DNA of 64,000 bases from JAOPZW01 sp963707695 (GTDB lineage Bacteria > Actinomycetota > Thermoleophilia > Solirubrobacterales > Solirubrobacteraceae): positions 372,001 through 436,000 of the forward strand of contig CAVPQY010000002.1 of NCBI GenBank assembly GCA_963707695.1. Direction: 5' to 3'. Below are positions 14,989-24,606 of the stretch, in pieces. Below the pieces are notes generated by a model, which saw only the letters and a program-made list of their open reading frames with translations, was not told the DNA's origin and did no database searches. The position numbers were made by a program, and so were the translations under genes. Each line of letters opens with the position of its first letter. Position 1 is the stretch's first letter.

Positions 14989-16263
14989 ATGGCCTCCCCC
15001 GACGGCACGGTGGTGATGAAGTTCGGCGGCACGTCCGTCGCGGACGCCTCGCGCCTGAAGCGCGCGGCGGAGCGCATCGTGCGCAAGCGCGAGGAGGGCC
15101 ACCGCGTCGTCGCCGTCCTCTCGGCCCGCGGGAAGGAGACCGACCGCCTCATCGCGGACGCGCTCGAGGTCTCGCCGGTGCCGAACCCGCGCGAGATGGA
15201 CATGCTGCTCTCGACGGGCGAGCGCGTCTCGTGCGCGCTGTGCGCGATGGCGATCCACGACCTCGGGTACGAGGCGATCTCGCTGACCGGCTCGCAGGCG
15301 GGGATCGTCACCGACACCTCGCACACGAAGGCGCGGATCCTCGACGTCCGCGCCGCCCGCATCGTCAGCGCGCTCGACGAGGACAAGGTCGTCCTCGTGG
15401 CCGGCTTCCAGGGCGTGAGCACGGCCAAGGACGTCACGACGCTCGGCCGCGGCGGGTCGGACACGACCGCGGTGGCGCTCGCGGCCGCCGTGGGCGCCGA
15501 CGTCTGCGAGATCTACACCGACGTGCCCGGGGTCTTCTCGGCCGACCCGCGCATCGTCCCCGACGCGCGCAAGCTCGACGTCGTCTCCTTCGAGGAGATG
15601 CTGGAGATGGCGGCCTCCGGGGCCGGCGTCCTGCAGCTGCGCTCCGTCGAGTACGCGCGCAACCACGGCGTGCGCATCCACTGCCGCTCGAGCTTCGACG
15701 ACGCCCCCGGGACCGTCGTCGTGTCCCAGCAGGAGACCATGGAACAGCCCCTGATCACCGCGGTCACCCACTCGACGGGCGAGGCCCGCGTGACCCTGCA
15801 GGGCGTGCCCGACACGCCCGGGGCCGCCGGCCGCATCGCGACCGCGCTGGCCGACGCCAACGTCAACGTGGACATGATCATCCAGAACGAGCCGCACACC
15901 GACGGCCACCGCGCGGACATGTCGTTCACCGTGCCGCGCGACGACCTGCGCGCCGCCTGCTCGGCGCTCGAGCCGCTCAAGGCCGAGCTCGCGCTCGACG
16001 ACGTCGTCACCGACGAGAGCATGGGGAAGGTGTCGATCGTCGGCGCGGGGATGAAGTCGCACCCCGGCGTCGCCGCCAGGGTCTTCTCCGTGCTCGGCGA
16101 GCAGGGGATCAACATCACGATGATCTCGACGTCGCCCATCAAGATCAGCTGCGTCGTGCCCGGCGACCGCGTCCCGGACGCCGTGCGCGCGCTGCACACC
16201 GCCTTCGACCTCCAGGGCGAGGACACGATCCGCCCGGAGCAGCCGTTCGGGGAGTTCACGTGA
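14989..16263 (+). CDS. lysC: aspartate kinase
   Basis: 424 aa. First enzyme of the aspartate pathway (Lys, Met, Thr, diaminopimelate): phosphorylates L-aspartate. The kinase core starts VVMKFGGTSVADASRLKRAA (K11 in the KFGGT motif), with STGERVSCAL, GRGGSDTTAVALAAAVGADV and EIYTDVPGVFSADPR. Two ACT domains occupy about 265-400 (GVPDTPGAAGRIATALADAN, NVDMI; then VSIVGAGMKSHPGVAARVFS), the allosteric Lys/Thr site. I chose ATG 14989 over longer frames because homologues begin here and TATCCT lies 11 bases upstream. It overlaps asd by 4 bases (GTGA). No lysine riboswitch was seen upstream. Confidence 0.96.
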   Translation: MASPDGTVVMKFGGTSVADASRLKRAAERIVRKREEGHRVVAVLSARGKETDRLIADALEVSPVPNPREMDMLLSTGERVSCALCAMAIHDLGYEAISLTGSQAGIVTDTSHTKARILDVRAARIVSALDEDKVVLVAGFQGVSTAKDVTTLGRGGSDTTAVALAAAVGADVCEIYTDVPGVFSADPRIVPDARKLDVVSFEEMLEMAASGAGVLQLRSVEYARNHGVRIHCRSSFDDAPGTVVVSQQETMEQPLITAVTHSTGEARVTLQGVPDTPGAAGRIATALADANVNVDMIIQNEPHTDGHRADMSFTVPRDDLRAACSALEPLKAELALDDVVTDESMGKVSIVGAGMKSHPGVAARVFSVLGEQGINITMISTSPIKISCVVPGDRVPDAVRALHTAFDLQGEDTIRPEQPFGEFT

Positions 16264-17291
16264 CGCACGCCGCAGAGGGCCATCGCATCGCCGTCGTCGG
16301 GGCCACGGGCCAGGTCGGCTCCGTGCTGCTCGACCTGCTCGAGACGACGTCGCTGCCGATCCGCGAGGTCGTGCCGTTCGCCTCTGAGCGCTCGGCCGGC
16401 CGGGAGCTGCGCGGCATGGTCGTCCGGCCGCTGCGCGACGACACCATCGCGGGCTTCGACCTGGCGATCTTCTCGGCCGGCGGCGCGACGTCCGGCGAGT
16501 GGGCGCCCCGCTTCGTCGACGCGGGCGCCGTCGTCGTCGACAACTCCTCACGCTGGCGGATGCAGGACGACGTCCCGCTCGTCGTGTCCGAGGTCAACCC
16601 CGAGGCCCTCGACGCCCACCGGGGGATCATCGCCAACCCGAACTGCTCGACCATGCAGATGGTCGTGGCGCTCAAGCCGCTGCAGGACGCGGCCGGCATC
16701 GAGCGCCTCGTGATCTCGACGTACCAGGCGGTGTCGGGGACCGGCAAGGCCGCGGTGGACGAGCTCCTCGCGCAGTCCCGGGCGGTCGTGGACGGGGAGG
16801 ACGTCCCGCCCGCCGCCGTGTACGCCCACCAGATCGCCTTCAACGCGCTCCCGCACGCGGGGTCCTTCGCCCCGGGCGACGACCACACCGACGAGGAGCG
16901 CAAGCTCATCAACGAGACGCGCAAGATCCTCGGCGACCCGGCGATCCGCGTCAGCGCGACCTGCGTGCGCGTCCCGGTGGTCCACGGCCACTCCGAGTCG
17001 GTCAACGTGCAGACGCGCGAGCCGCTGTCGGCGGACGACGCGCGGGCGCTGCTGCGCGCGGCCCCCGGGGTGACGGTCGTCGACGACCCCGGCGGCGGCG
17101 TCTACCCGCTGGCGCTGGACGCCACGGGCCGCGACGACGTCCTGGTGGGGCGCATCCGGCGCGACCCCGGGCACGAGCGGGCCCTCGACCTGTGGGTCGT
17201 CGCCGACAACCTGCGCAAGGGCGCCGCGACGAACGCCGTCCAGCTCGCCGAGCTCCTGCACGAGCGCGGCCTGGTCGGCGCGCGCGTCTAG
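16260..17291 (+). CDS. asd: aspartate-semialdehyde dehydrogenase
   Basis: 343 aa from GTG 16260, overlapping the aspartokinase stop. NADPH-binding start RIAVVGATGQVGSVLLDLLE; catalytic Cys129 in NPNCSTMQM; catalytic-base His in VVHGHSESVNV (H244). It reduces aspartyl phosphate to the semialdehyde that feeds Lys/DAP and Thr/Met synthesis. The ask-asd pair is a common actinobacterial operon. It overlaps the convergent DUF4383 gene by 4 bases. Confidence 0.97.
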   Translation: MTHAAEGHRIAVVGATGQVGSVLLDLLETTSLPIREVVPFASERSAGRELRGMVVRPLRDDTIAGFDLAIFSAGGATSGEWAPRFVDAGAVVVDNSSRWRMQDDVPLVVSEVNPEALDAHRGIIANPNCSTMQMVVALKPLQDAAGIERLVISTYQAVSGTGKAAVDELLAQSRAVVDGEDVPPAAVYAHQIAFNALPHAGSFAPGDDHTDEERKLINETRKILGDPAIRVSATCVRVPVVHGHSESVNVQTREPLSADDARALLRAAPGVTVVDDPGGGVYPLALDATGRDDVLVGRIRRDPGHERALDLWVVADNLRKGAATNAVQLAELLHERGLVGARV

Positions 17292-17821
17292 CCGCCGGCG
17301 GGGAGCTGCGGTCGGCTCGGCGTGCCCGCCGGCAGCGCGGGCGCGGTGGGGAGGGGCCGGGCGCCGGGCGGGCGCCCCGGCTCGTAGATCGTGAGCCGCG
17401 TCGCGGTCGCGTCCTTGTCGACGCGGCTCGCGGTCGGCGACACCAGCGCACTCAGCAGCGCGGTGCCCGCCAGGGCGGCGTGGAGGATCTGGTCGGCGTC
17501 GTTGACCGCGATGATCCCGGCCACGCTGTCGCCCGTGATCAGGCCCCACACGAACACGGCGGCGTACGCCAGCCCGAACACGAGCGCCCCCGTGCGGGCC
17601 CGGGGGGCGTTGCCGTGCACCGCCAGGAGCAGGAGCCCGGAGGCCAGGTGCACGGTGTTGTGCCAGCCGTTGACCATGAACCCGAGCAGCTCGCCGTGCC
17701 CGTCGTGGGCGGTCCCGAACGAGCTGTCGACGAAGAAGCCGGCGATCCCGGCGGCGACGAGGACGAGGCCGGCGAGCAGGCAGTAGGCCTGCGCCAGAGT
17801 GCGGCCGGTGGCGGGCGTCAT
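17288..17821 (-). CDS. DUF4383 membrane protein
   Basis: 177 aa with four membrane segments (about 12-30, 50-70, 80-98, 112-130). Family hallmarks are visible: AQAYCLLAGLVLVAAGIAGF, the HNTVHLASGLLLL motif, GLAYAAVFVWGLITG and ADQILHAALAGTALLSAL. The C-terminal 45 residues are Pro-rich and cytoplasmic or extracellular. The family is widespread in actinobacteria and has no known role. Its 3' end overlaps asd. Confidence 0.9.
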   Translation of the reverse strand: MTPATGRTLAQAYCLLAGLVLVAAGIAGFFVDSSFGTAHDGHGELLGFMVNGWHNTVHLASGLLLLAVHGNAPRARTGALVFGLAYAAVFVWGLITGDSVAGIIAVNDADQILHAALAGTALLSALVSPTASRVDKDATATRLTIYEPGRPPGARPLPTAPALPAGTPSRPQLPAGG

Positions 17822-17914
17822 GGGCCGGAACCTAGCGCGCGCGGGAGCCGGTCGCCCGGGCCGCGACGGGTCACGTCATATCCTCCGTCGGGGACGTCCC
17901 CGAGAGGAGCGTTG

Positions 17915-19495
17915 GTGCTGGACCGTCTCGTGAGGCAGGCGTACCTGCGGCTCGGCCGCCGCTACCGCGCGGTGTACGTCCTCGCGCAGGCACCCGCTCC
18001 GCTGGCCATCGCGACGCTCTCCGTCGTGCTGCTGACGTCGTACTACGACCCATCGGCGGGCGAGGTGCTGGTCATGCTCGGCGTGACCTGGGCCTCCACG
18101 ATCGCCGCGATCGGGTTCGCGCTGTGGCGGGGCCGGCCTTTCCTGTCGCCCGCGCTCGCGTGGCAGTCCGATCCGGCGCCCAGTGCGGAGAAGTCGATCG
18201 CCGCCTGGGAGGCGGCGACGACCTACCCGATGCGGAGCTTCGCCGCCACCTCGCTGTCGGTGGGGACGATCGCGGCGGTGCCGGCGCTCGCCGCCTTCAC
18301 GGTGGTCCTCGGCCTCGGCCCGGCGGACGCGCTGGTGGTCTCGGCCGCGACGCTGCTGCCGGTGGCGTACGCCACGGTCATGAACTACTTCGTCGCCGAA
18401 GTGGTGACGCGGCCGCTCGTCGAGGACATCGCGGCCGTGCTGCCGGAGGACTTCCCGTTCGCGACGACCGGGCTGCTGATCCGCAGGCGGCTGAAGATCC
18501 TGCTGCCGATCTTCACGGGCTTCGTCGGGCTCGTCGTGGCCGCGCTCATGACCGGCGACGGCGGCACGCGCACGCTGGCCCTGAGCGTCGTGGCCGCGGC
18601 CGGCGTGGGGCTCGTGTTCTCGTACGAGCTCACGGCGCTGCTGTCGCGGGCGGTCACCGCCCCGATCGCCGCGCTCCACGTCGGCGTGGGGCGGGTCCGG
18701 GCGGGCGACTACGACGCCCGCGTGCCCGTGGTCACCAGCGACGAGCTGGGGGAGCTGTCGCACGACTTCAACCTCATGGCGGCCGGCCTGGCCGAGCGGG
18801 AGGAGCTGCGCGAGACGTTCGGGACCTACCTCGACCGCGACATCGTCCGGCTCATCCTCTCGGGGCGGTTCCCGCGCGAGGGCGTCGAGGTCGTGGTGTC
18901 GATCATGTTCGTCGACGTCCGTGGCTTCACGTCCTTCGCCGAGCGCTCCGACGCGACCGAGGTCGTGGCGGCCCTCAACGCGCTCTTCGAGGTGATGGTG
19001 CCGATCGTGGCCGAGCACGGCGGGCACGTCGACAAGTTCCTCGGAGACGGCCTCCTCGCCGTCTTCGGCGCCCCGGAGGGCTACCGCGACCACGCCGACC
19101 GGGCGGTCGCCGCGGGGCTCGCGCTGGCGCGGGCGGTCAACCGGCCCGGGGCCGAGCTGCGGATCGGCGTGGGGATCAACACCGGCCCGGTCGTCGCCGG
19201 CTCGATCGGCGGCGCGGGACGGCTGAACTTCAGCGTCATCGGCGACGCGGTCAACCTCGCCGCACGGGTGGAGGCGGCCACGCGCGACACGGGCGACGAC
19301 GTGCTCATCACGCGGGCGACGTACGACGCGCTCACCCGCCCGGCCGTCGCGACGTCACGCGGCACCGTCGCGCTCAAGGGCAAGGAGGAGCCGGTCGAGG
19401 TGCTGGCGTGCCCGGTCGCCGAGGAGGAGGCGGCGGAGGTGCTGGCCACGTCGCCGGCCGACGCCGGCGCACCCCGGCCGGGTGAGCGGGCCTAG
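17915..19495 (+). CDS. membrane-bound class III adenylate cyclase with HAMP domain
   Basis: 526 aa from GTG 17915, six bases after AGGAG; TTG 17912 is an alternative. Six membrane helices lie in residues 25-240, a HAMP linker at 245-297 (VGRVRAGDYDARVPVVTSDE), and the catalytic domain at 325-500. Metal aspartates are D334 (FVDVRGFTSFAER) and D378 (FLGDGLLAVFG). ATP specificity is indicated by K374 and D444 (FSVIGDAVN), and transition-state residues are N447 and R451 (NLAARVE). All are present, so it should make cAMP as a homodimer. The two blocks of three helices resemble the mycobacterial Rv1318c-type cyclases. Confidence 0.93.
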   Translation: MLDRLVRQAYLRLGRRYRAVYVLAQAPAPLAIATLSVVLLTSYYDPSAGEVLVMLGVTWASTIAAIGFALWRGRPFLSPALAWQSDPAPSAEKSIAAWEAATTYPMRSFAATSLSVGTIAAVPALAAFTVVLGLGPADALVVSAATLLPVAYATVMNYFVAEVVTRPLVEDIAAVLPEDFPFATTGLLIRRRLKILLPIFTGFVGLVVAALMTGDGGTRTLALSVVAAAGVGLVFSYELTALLSRAVTAPIAALHVGVGRVRAGDYDARVPVVTSDELGELSHDFNLMAAGLAEREELRETFGTYLDRDIVRLILSGRFPREGVEVVVSIMFVDVRGFTSFAERSDATEVVAALNALFEVMVPIVAEHGGHVDKFLGDGLLAVFGAPEGYRDHADRAVAAGLALARAVNRPGAELRIGVGINTGPVVAGSIGGAGRLNFSVIGDAVNLAARVEAATRDTGDDVLITRATYDALTRPAVATSRGTVALKGKEEPVEVLACPVAEEEAAEVLATSPADAGAPRPGERA

Positions 19496-19528
19496 GCGCC
19501 GCGCCCGGGACCCCGTAGCGTCGCGGAC

Positions 19529-20314
19529 ATGGGTGAGCGGACGCGCCATCCGCCGGGCACCTTCTGCTGGGTCGACCTGGCGACGACCGACGTCGAGGGC
19601 GCCAAGGCCTTCTACCACCGGCTCTTCGGGTGGGAGGCCGAGGATCACGACGCGGGCGACGCGGGGACCTACACGACGTTCCTCCTCGACGGCCGGGAGG
19701 CGGCGGGCGCGTTCCCGCAGCGTCCCGAGCAGCGCGAGCGGGGCTGGCCCGCGACGTGGATCAGCCACGTCACGGTCGTAGACGTCGACGCGACCGCCGC
19801 TCGCGTCCCGGGCCTCGGCGGGACGCTCCAGGCCGGTCCGTTCGACATCCTCGAGGCGGGGCGGATGGCGGTGGTCGCCGACCCCACGGGCGGCGTGATC
19901 GCGCTCTGGCAGCCGCGGCGTCACCACGGCGCCGCCGTCGTGAACGAGCCGGGGGCGCTGACCTGGAACGACCTGTGGACGCCGGATCCCGCCGCCGCCG
20001 CACGCTTCTACGGCGAGCTGCTGGGCTGGGAGATCGCCCCGATCCCCGGCGCGCCGTACTGGACGATCGCCAACGGCGGCCGGCGCAACGGCGGGCTCAT
20101 GGAGCAGCCCCCGCCGCAGCGCGATGCGGGCGTCCCGGCCGCCTGGAACGCGTACGTCGCCGTCGCGGACCTCGACGCGGCGCTCGCGACGGCGGGCGAG
20201 GCCGGCGGCGGCCTCGCCTTCGGGCCGATGGAGGTGCCGGCGGGGCGCTTCGCCGTCGTCCGCGACCCCCAGGGCGCCGTCGTCGGGCTCGTCGAGGGCC
20301 CGATGGACGACTGA
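19529..20314 (+). CDS. VOC (glyoxalase-fold) protein, two domains
   Basis: 261 aa with two glyoxalase/bleomycin-resistance domains, about 8-125 (GTFCWVDLATTDVEGAKAFY) and 138-258 (GALTWNDLWTPDPAAAARFY), each ending with a variant of ADPTGGVIALWQP/RDPQGAVVGLVEG. Similar tandem VOC proteins are annotated as hydroxylases, lyases or ligand binders; the metal-ligand pattern is weak, so the substrate is unknown. TAGCGT is 7 bases upstream of ATG without a ribosome site. Confidence 0.85.
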   Translation: MGERTRHPPGTFCWVDLATTDVEGAKAFYHRLFGWEAEDHDAGDAGTYTTFLLDGREAAGAFPQRPEQRERGWPATWISHVTVVDVDATAARVPGLGGTLQAGPFDILEAGRMAVVADPTGGVIALWQPRRHHGAAVVNEPGALTWNDLWTPDPAAAARFYGELLGWEIAPIPGAPYWTIANGGRRNGGLMEQPPPQRDAGVPAAWNAYVAVADLDAALATAGEAGGGLAFGPMEVPAGRFAVVRDPQGAVVGLVEGPMDD

Positions 20315-20355
20315 CCGCGTCCACGGCGCGCCGCACGCCTTCGCCGGGCGGCCCG

Positions 20356-22443
20356 CTAGGGGCCGGCCCAGCCGGCCGCGTGGCACGGCGCCGTGCCGCA
20401 CACGTCGACCAGGCGGCCGTCGAGCTGCAGGAACCGCGCGATCTGCGCGCGCACGCGGGCCTCGGAGTCGATGACGAGGTCGTGCGGGTCGACGCCGATC
20501 CGGGGCGGGGTGTTCGTCGTCGGCGGCGCCGGCGTGCCGAGGCACTCCGGCGCGGGGGCGGGCCCGCACCCGGGCGGCCGCAGCGGGCCGATGTCCCACA
20601 CGACGAGGCCCCCGCCGTTCGCGGGGAGGTGGCGCAGGCGCCGGATGCCGTAGAGCGGCACGCGGTCGGGGCTACGGCCCGGGTCGAGCACCGGCGTGCG
20701 GACGCTCGAGCCGATCGTGCGCGCCTCGACCTCGGTCGCGACGTTCGCCACCTGGTGGTCGCCGAACGACATGAGCTGCAGGACGGTGTGGCGGGGCGTG
20801 TCCGGCAGCGGGTCGCGCGTGAGGTGCTGCGCGTACCCGTTGGGCTCGCCGCGGTCCCACAGGAGCTGCAGCAGCGACAGGATCAGCGGGCGCTCCAGCC
20901 GGTCGGGATAGGACTGGTCGAGCACCGTCGAGAACGGGTCGAAGTCGACGCTGCGCGTCACCAGCAGGCTGTAGTTCATGGCCCCGACGTAGAGCACCGA
21001 CCGCGTGAAGTCCGGCGCCACCGCGGTGAGCGCGCCGCCCGCGATGCCGCCCTGGCTGTTGCCGTAGTAGAAGAGCCGCCGGGTGTCGATGAGCGGACGG
21101 CCCGCTCGGCGGAAGGCCGGGTCGGCGGCGAGGCCGCCCGGATGGATCAGCGCCCGTCCCAGGTAGAGGAAGTTCAGGAAGCCCTGCTGGAGGCGGTCGG
21201 CCAGCGTCGGGAAGCGCGAGAGGTCCGTGAGGGCCGTGAGGGCGTTGGGGACGTCCTCCTCCGCCATCCCGACCCAGTCGCTCGCGCAGACGAGGACGTC
21301 GTGGTCGTTGCCGAGCTGCTCGACGTTCTCGGCACCGACCTCGCCGGCGTCGCCGAACAGGCCGTGGCCGTAGAGCGACGGGCGGGCCGGCGCGGCCGGC
21401 GTGGCCGAGCGCGGGATGTTGCAGATGAAGGTCGCCTGCGTCGTGTTCCCGGGCAGGCGCACCGGCAGGCCGTCGCGCCCGAGGTGGAAGCGCGAGCCCG
21501 GGGGGCAGCCGGGCTGGTCGAGGTAGCACGGGACGGTGACGTGGCCCTCGACGCGCCGGGCCACGTTCGGCTGCTCGGCGACGGTGTAGTCGATGACCTT
21601 GTCGATCGTGGTCCCCGGCGCGCCGCCGCGGACGCGCAGGTCGGCGAGGTCGCGGTCCCCGAGCCCGGCGAACGCGCGGTCGCGGATCGACAGCATCCGC
21701 CGGGTCAGCGAGCGCCCGCTGGCCACGGTGAAGTCCCAGGCCAGGTTCAGCGAGCCGCGCCGGATCCCGGCCCGGCGCAGCGTCCGGAAGAGCGACTCCA
21801 TGTGCCACCGGCGGCGCTCGAAGGCGCGGTCGCCGGTGTGGATCCCGTCGCGGTAGCGGCGGAACGCCGGCCCGGCGGGCAGACGGTGCCCGTCGGCGGC
21901 GCGCAGGTCGCGCAGCGCGACGACGTAGCGGTGGCCCTCGGTCCAGTCCTCGGCGGGGTGGATGAGCAGCGCCGTGTCCGCCGGGCTGCCGGCGTTCGCG
22001 TCGAGCTCGGCCCAGATGAGCTGCCGCCGCCCGGTCCGGGCGTCGAGGACGACGACGGGCTGATCGCGGTCGTAGGTCCGGGCCAGGTCGGTCACCGGGA
22101 CGGCGCCGGTGCGCGCGAGGGCCTCCGGCGTGTCGAGCCCCGGGACCTTGACGACGATCGTCTGCCCGGGGCTGAAGCCGTCGGAGGCGTCGTAGTCGGC
22201 GCTGGCGATGGGCGCGCCCTGCGCGTTGCGCGGCATCTGGTCGTCCGTCAGCGCCAGCCGCCGGCCCGTGGGGGAGGACGGGTCGGGTCGCGTGAAGTGG
22301 TCGTTGGGCCACGGGAAGAGGCAGTCGATCCCCTCCCCGAGCGGGTCGCAGCCCGGGCCGGTGCGGGTGCGCGCCCCCGCGGCGGGCCCGAGCGCGAGGA
22401 GCAGGGCCAGCGCGGCCGCGACGAGGAGCGCGGTGCGCCTCAT
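20356..22443 (-). CDS. secreted alpha/beta-hydrolase-like protein (tandem copy 2)
   Basis: 695 aa with a Sec signal (residues 1-24, RTALLVAAALALLLALGPAAGA). It begins CLFPWPNDHFTRPDPSSPTG, similar to the N-terminal domain of bacterial lipase-like exported proteins. An alpha/beta-hydrolase core follows: the GHG oxyanion region (LYGHGLFG, 357-364), nucleophile Ser463 in GNSQGG, and a late His in MSFGDHQVANVATEVEARTI. Four conserved cysteine pairs suggest disulfides. Probably an extracellular esterase; substrate unknown. ATG 22443 overlaps the stop of the paralogue (ATGA), so the two are co-translated. Confidence 0.75.
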   Translation of the reverse strand: MRRTALLVAAALALLLALGPAAGARTRTGPGCDPLGEGIDCLFPWPNDHFTRPDPSSPTGRRLALTDDQMPRNAQGAPIASADYDASDGFSPGQTIVVKVPGLDTPEALARTGAVPVTDLARTYDRDQPVVVLDARTGRRQLIWAELDANAGSPADTALLIHPAEDWTEGHRYVVALRDLRAADGHRLPAGPAFRRYRDGIHTGDRAFERRRWHMESLFRTLRRAGIRRGSLNLAWDFTVASGRSLTRRMLSIRDRAFAGLGDRDLADLRVRGGAPGTTIDKVIDYTVAEQPNVARRVEGHVTVPCYLDQPGCPPGSRFHLGRDGLPVRLPGNTTQATFICNIPRSATPAAPARPSLYGHGLFGDAGEVGAENVEQLGNDHDVLVCASDWVGMAEEDVPNALTALTDLSRFPTLADRLQQGFLNFLYLGRALIHPGGLAADPAFRRAGRPLIDTRRLFYYGNSQGGIAGGALTAVAPDFTRSVLYVGAMNYSLLVTRSVDFDPFSTVLDQSYPDRLERPLILSLLQLLWDRGEPNGYAQHLTRDPLPDTPRHTVLQLMSFGDHQVANVATEVEARTIGSSVRTPVLDPGRSPDRVPLYGIRRLRHLPANGGGLVVWDIGPLRPPGCGPAPAPECLGTPAPPTTNTPPRIGVDPHDLVIDSEARVRAQIARFLQLDGRLVDVCGTAPCHAAGWAGP

Positions 22444-24521
22444 GGCGTGGGTCCCGTCCACCCGCCGGCGTAGCAGGGGCTGGTCCCGCAGACGTCGACG
22501 AAGCGGCCGCCCAGGGCCAGGAAGGCCGAGAACTGCTGCTGGGCGAGCGGGTTGCGCCCGGTGATGCCGTGCGGGTCGACCCCCACCCGCGGCGCCGAGT
22601 TGCCGACGGGCGGCGCCGGCGTCCCCAGGCACGACGGCGCGCCGGCGGCGCCGCAGCCCGGCGGCCGCAGCGGCCCGATGTCCCAGACGACGAGCGCGCT
22701 CCCGCGGGTCGACTCGCCGGGCCGCAGCCGTGGGATCCCCCAGAACGGCTGGACGTCGGCGCTGCGGCCGGGGTCGAGCGCCGGCGTCCGCAGGCGCGCC
22801 CCGATCGTCCTCGCCTCGACCTGCGTCGTGACGTTCGCGACCTGGTGGTCGCCGAAGGCCATGTGGAGCAGGACGTCGTGACGCGGCGTGTCGCGGTAGG
22901 GGTCGCGCGTGAGGTGCTGGGCGTAGCCGTCGGGGTCCCCGCGGTCCCACAGGCCCTGGATGAGCGACAGGATGAGCGGCCGCTCGACCTCGTTCGGGTA
23001 CGACGGGTAGAGCAGGGCGGAGAAGGCGTCGAAGTCGACGCTGCGGGTCAGCAGCGTGCTGTACGTCATCCCGGGGACGATGAGCGCCGCGCGCGTCCAG
23101 TCGGGCGCCACGGCGCTGACGGCGCCGCCGAGGATGCCGCCCTGGCTGCCGCCGGCGAAGAACAGGCGCCGGGTGTCCAGCAGCGGCGCCCCGCCGTCCT
23201 GGAACGCCGCGTTCGCCGCGAAGCCGCCCGGGTGCACCAGCGCGCGCCCCAGGAACAGGAAGTCCAGGAACCCCTGCTGGAGGCGGTCGGCCAGCGTCGG
23301 GAACTGCGAGAGGTCGCGCAGGATGCCGAAGGTGTTGGGCAGGTCGCCGCCGGACATCCCCGCCCAGTCCGTCGCGCACAGCACCACGCCGTTCGTGCGG
23401 GCGAGGTCGCCGCGGGCGACGCTGTCGACCTCCTCGGCGGTGCCGAACAGGCCGTGCCCGTAGAGGGCGATGCGACCCGGGTGCGCGGCGGTGGCCGAGC
23501 GCGGGATGTTGCAGATGAAGCGCGCCCGCTGGACGTTGCCGGGGGTCCTGACCGGGCGTCCCCTCGGGTCCAGCACGAAGCGCGAGCCGGGCGGGCAGCC
23601 CGGTTGGCTGAGGTAGCAGGGGACCTCGACCGTGCCGCTGACGCGGCGGCGGATGTCGGGGTTCTGGGCCGGCGTGAAGTCCTGGACCTGCCCGACGTCG
23701 AAGGCCGGGGGGCGCCCCTGCACCTTCAGGTCCCCCAGGCGCCGGTCGCCCAGCGTGGCGAAGGCGTCGTCGCGGATGGCCAGCATCCGGGAGGCCAGCG
23801 TGCGCGCGCTGGCGACGGTGAAGTCCCAGGCGAGGTCGAGCGACCGCCGGCGGATCCCGGCACGGCGCAGGGTGCGCAGCAGCGACGCGACGTGTGCCCG
23901 CCGCCCGGCGAGGGCGCCGCCGCACGCGGGCAGCCCGTCGCGCAGGCACCGGAAGGCCGGGCTCGGCCGCAGGGCGCGGCCGTCGGCCCCTCGCAGCCAC
24001 CGCAGGGCCACGACGTAGCGGTGGCGCTCGGTGAAGTTGACGGCGGGGTGGATGAGCAGGTCGCGGGTCGCGTCGCTCGTCGCGGCGTGGTCGACCTCGG
24101 CCCAGATGGGATGACGGCGGCCGGTCTGCGCGTCGATCACGACGATCGGGGCGCGCTCGTCGCGGTAGCGGGCCAGGTCGGTCTCCGGCACCGCGCCGGT
24201 CCGGGCCAGGGCGGCGTCGCTGTCGAGGCCGGGGAACCGCGTCACGAGGGCCGCGCCCGGGCTGAACCCGTCGGCGGCGTCGTAGTCCGAGGCCGCGATC
24301 GGGACGCCCTGCGCGTTGCGGGGCATGTCCGCGTCGGTGAGGTCGAGCCGCCGCCCGGTGGGCGTGCCGGGGTCCGACCGCGTGAAGTGGTCGTTGGGCC
24401 ACGGGAGCAGGCAGGCGGACGGGTCGACCGGGTCGCAGCCCGACGCCCCCGCCCCCGGTGCGAAGGTGAGCGCGGCCAGGACGGCGACCACGCCCGACGC
24501 AGCGATGCGACCCCGACCCAT
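22440..24521 (-). CDS. secreted alpha/beta-hydrolase-like protein (tandem copy 1)
   Basis: 693 aa, signal peptide 1-26 (VVAVLAALTFAPGAGA). Aligns end to end with the next gene: CLLPWPNDHFTRSDPGTPTG, MPRNAQGVPIAASDYDAADG, RFICNIPRSAT, LYGHGLFG, nucleophile Ser459 in GGSQGG, AFGDHQVANVTTQVEARTIG, GPLRPPGCG, and the C-terminal VDVCGTSPC. It arose from a local duplication with its neighbour. The identical layout but diverged nucleophile elbow (GGSQGG versus GNSQGG) hints at different substrates. Confidence 0.75.
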   Translation of the reverse strand: MGRGRIAASGVVAVLAALTFAPGAGASGCDPVDPSACLLPWPNDHFTRSDPGTPTGRRLDLTDADMPRNAQGVPIAASDYDAADGFSPGAALVTRFPGLDSDAALARTGAVPETDLARYRDERAPIVVIDAQTGRRHPIWAEVDHAATSDATRDLLIHPAVNFTERHRYVVALRWLRGADGRALRPSPAFRCLRDGLPACGGALAGRRAHVASLLRTLRRAGIRRRSLDLAWDFTVASARTLASRMLAIRDDAFATLGDRRLGDLKVQGRPPAFDVGQVQDFTPAQNPDIRRRVSGTVEVPCYLSQPGCPPGSRFVLDPRGRPVRTPGNVQRARFICNIPRSATAAHPGRIALYGHGLFGTAEEVDSVARGDLARTNGVVLCATDWAGMSGGDLPNTFGILRDLSQFPTLADRLQQGFLDFLFLGRALVHPGGFAANAAFQDGGAPLLDTRRLFFAGGSQGGILGGAVSAVAPDWTRAALIVPGMTYSTLLTRSVDFDAFSALLYPSYPNEVERPLILSLIQGLWDRGDPDGYAQHLTRDPYRDTPRHDVLLHMAFGDHQVANVTTQVEARTIGARLRTPALDPGRSADVQPFWGIPRLRPGESTRGSALVVWDIGPLRPPGCGAAGAPSCLGTPAPPVGNSAPRVGVDPHGITGRNPLAQQQFSAFLALGGRFVDVCGTSPCYAGGWTGPTP

Positions 24522-24606
24522 GCCCGCCTCCTCCGATGGCTGCGCCGCGGGGAGTGCGGCGCGCGCCGAGCCTAGACCGCCGCGCGCGCCCGGGTCAACG
24601 CGTGCC

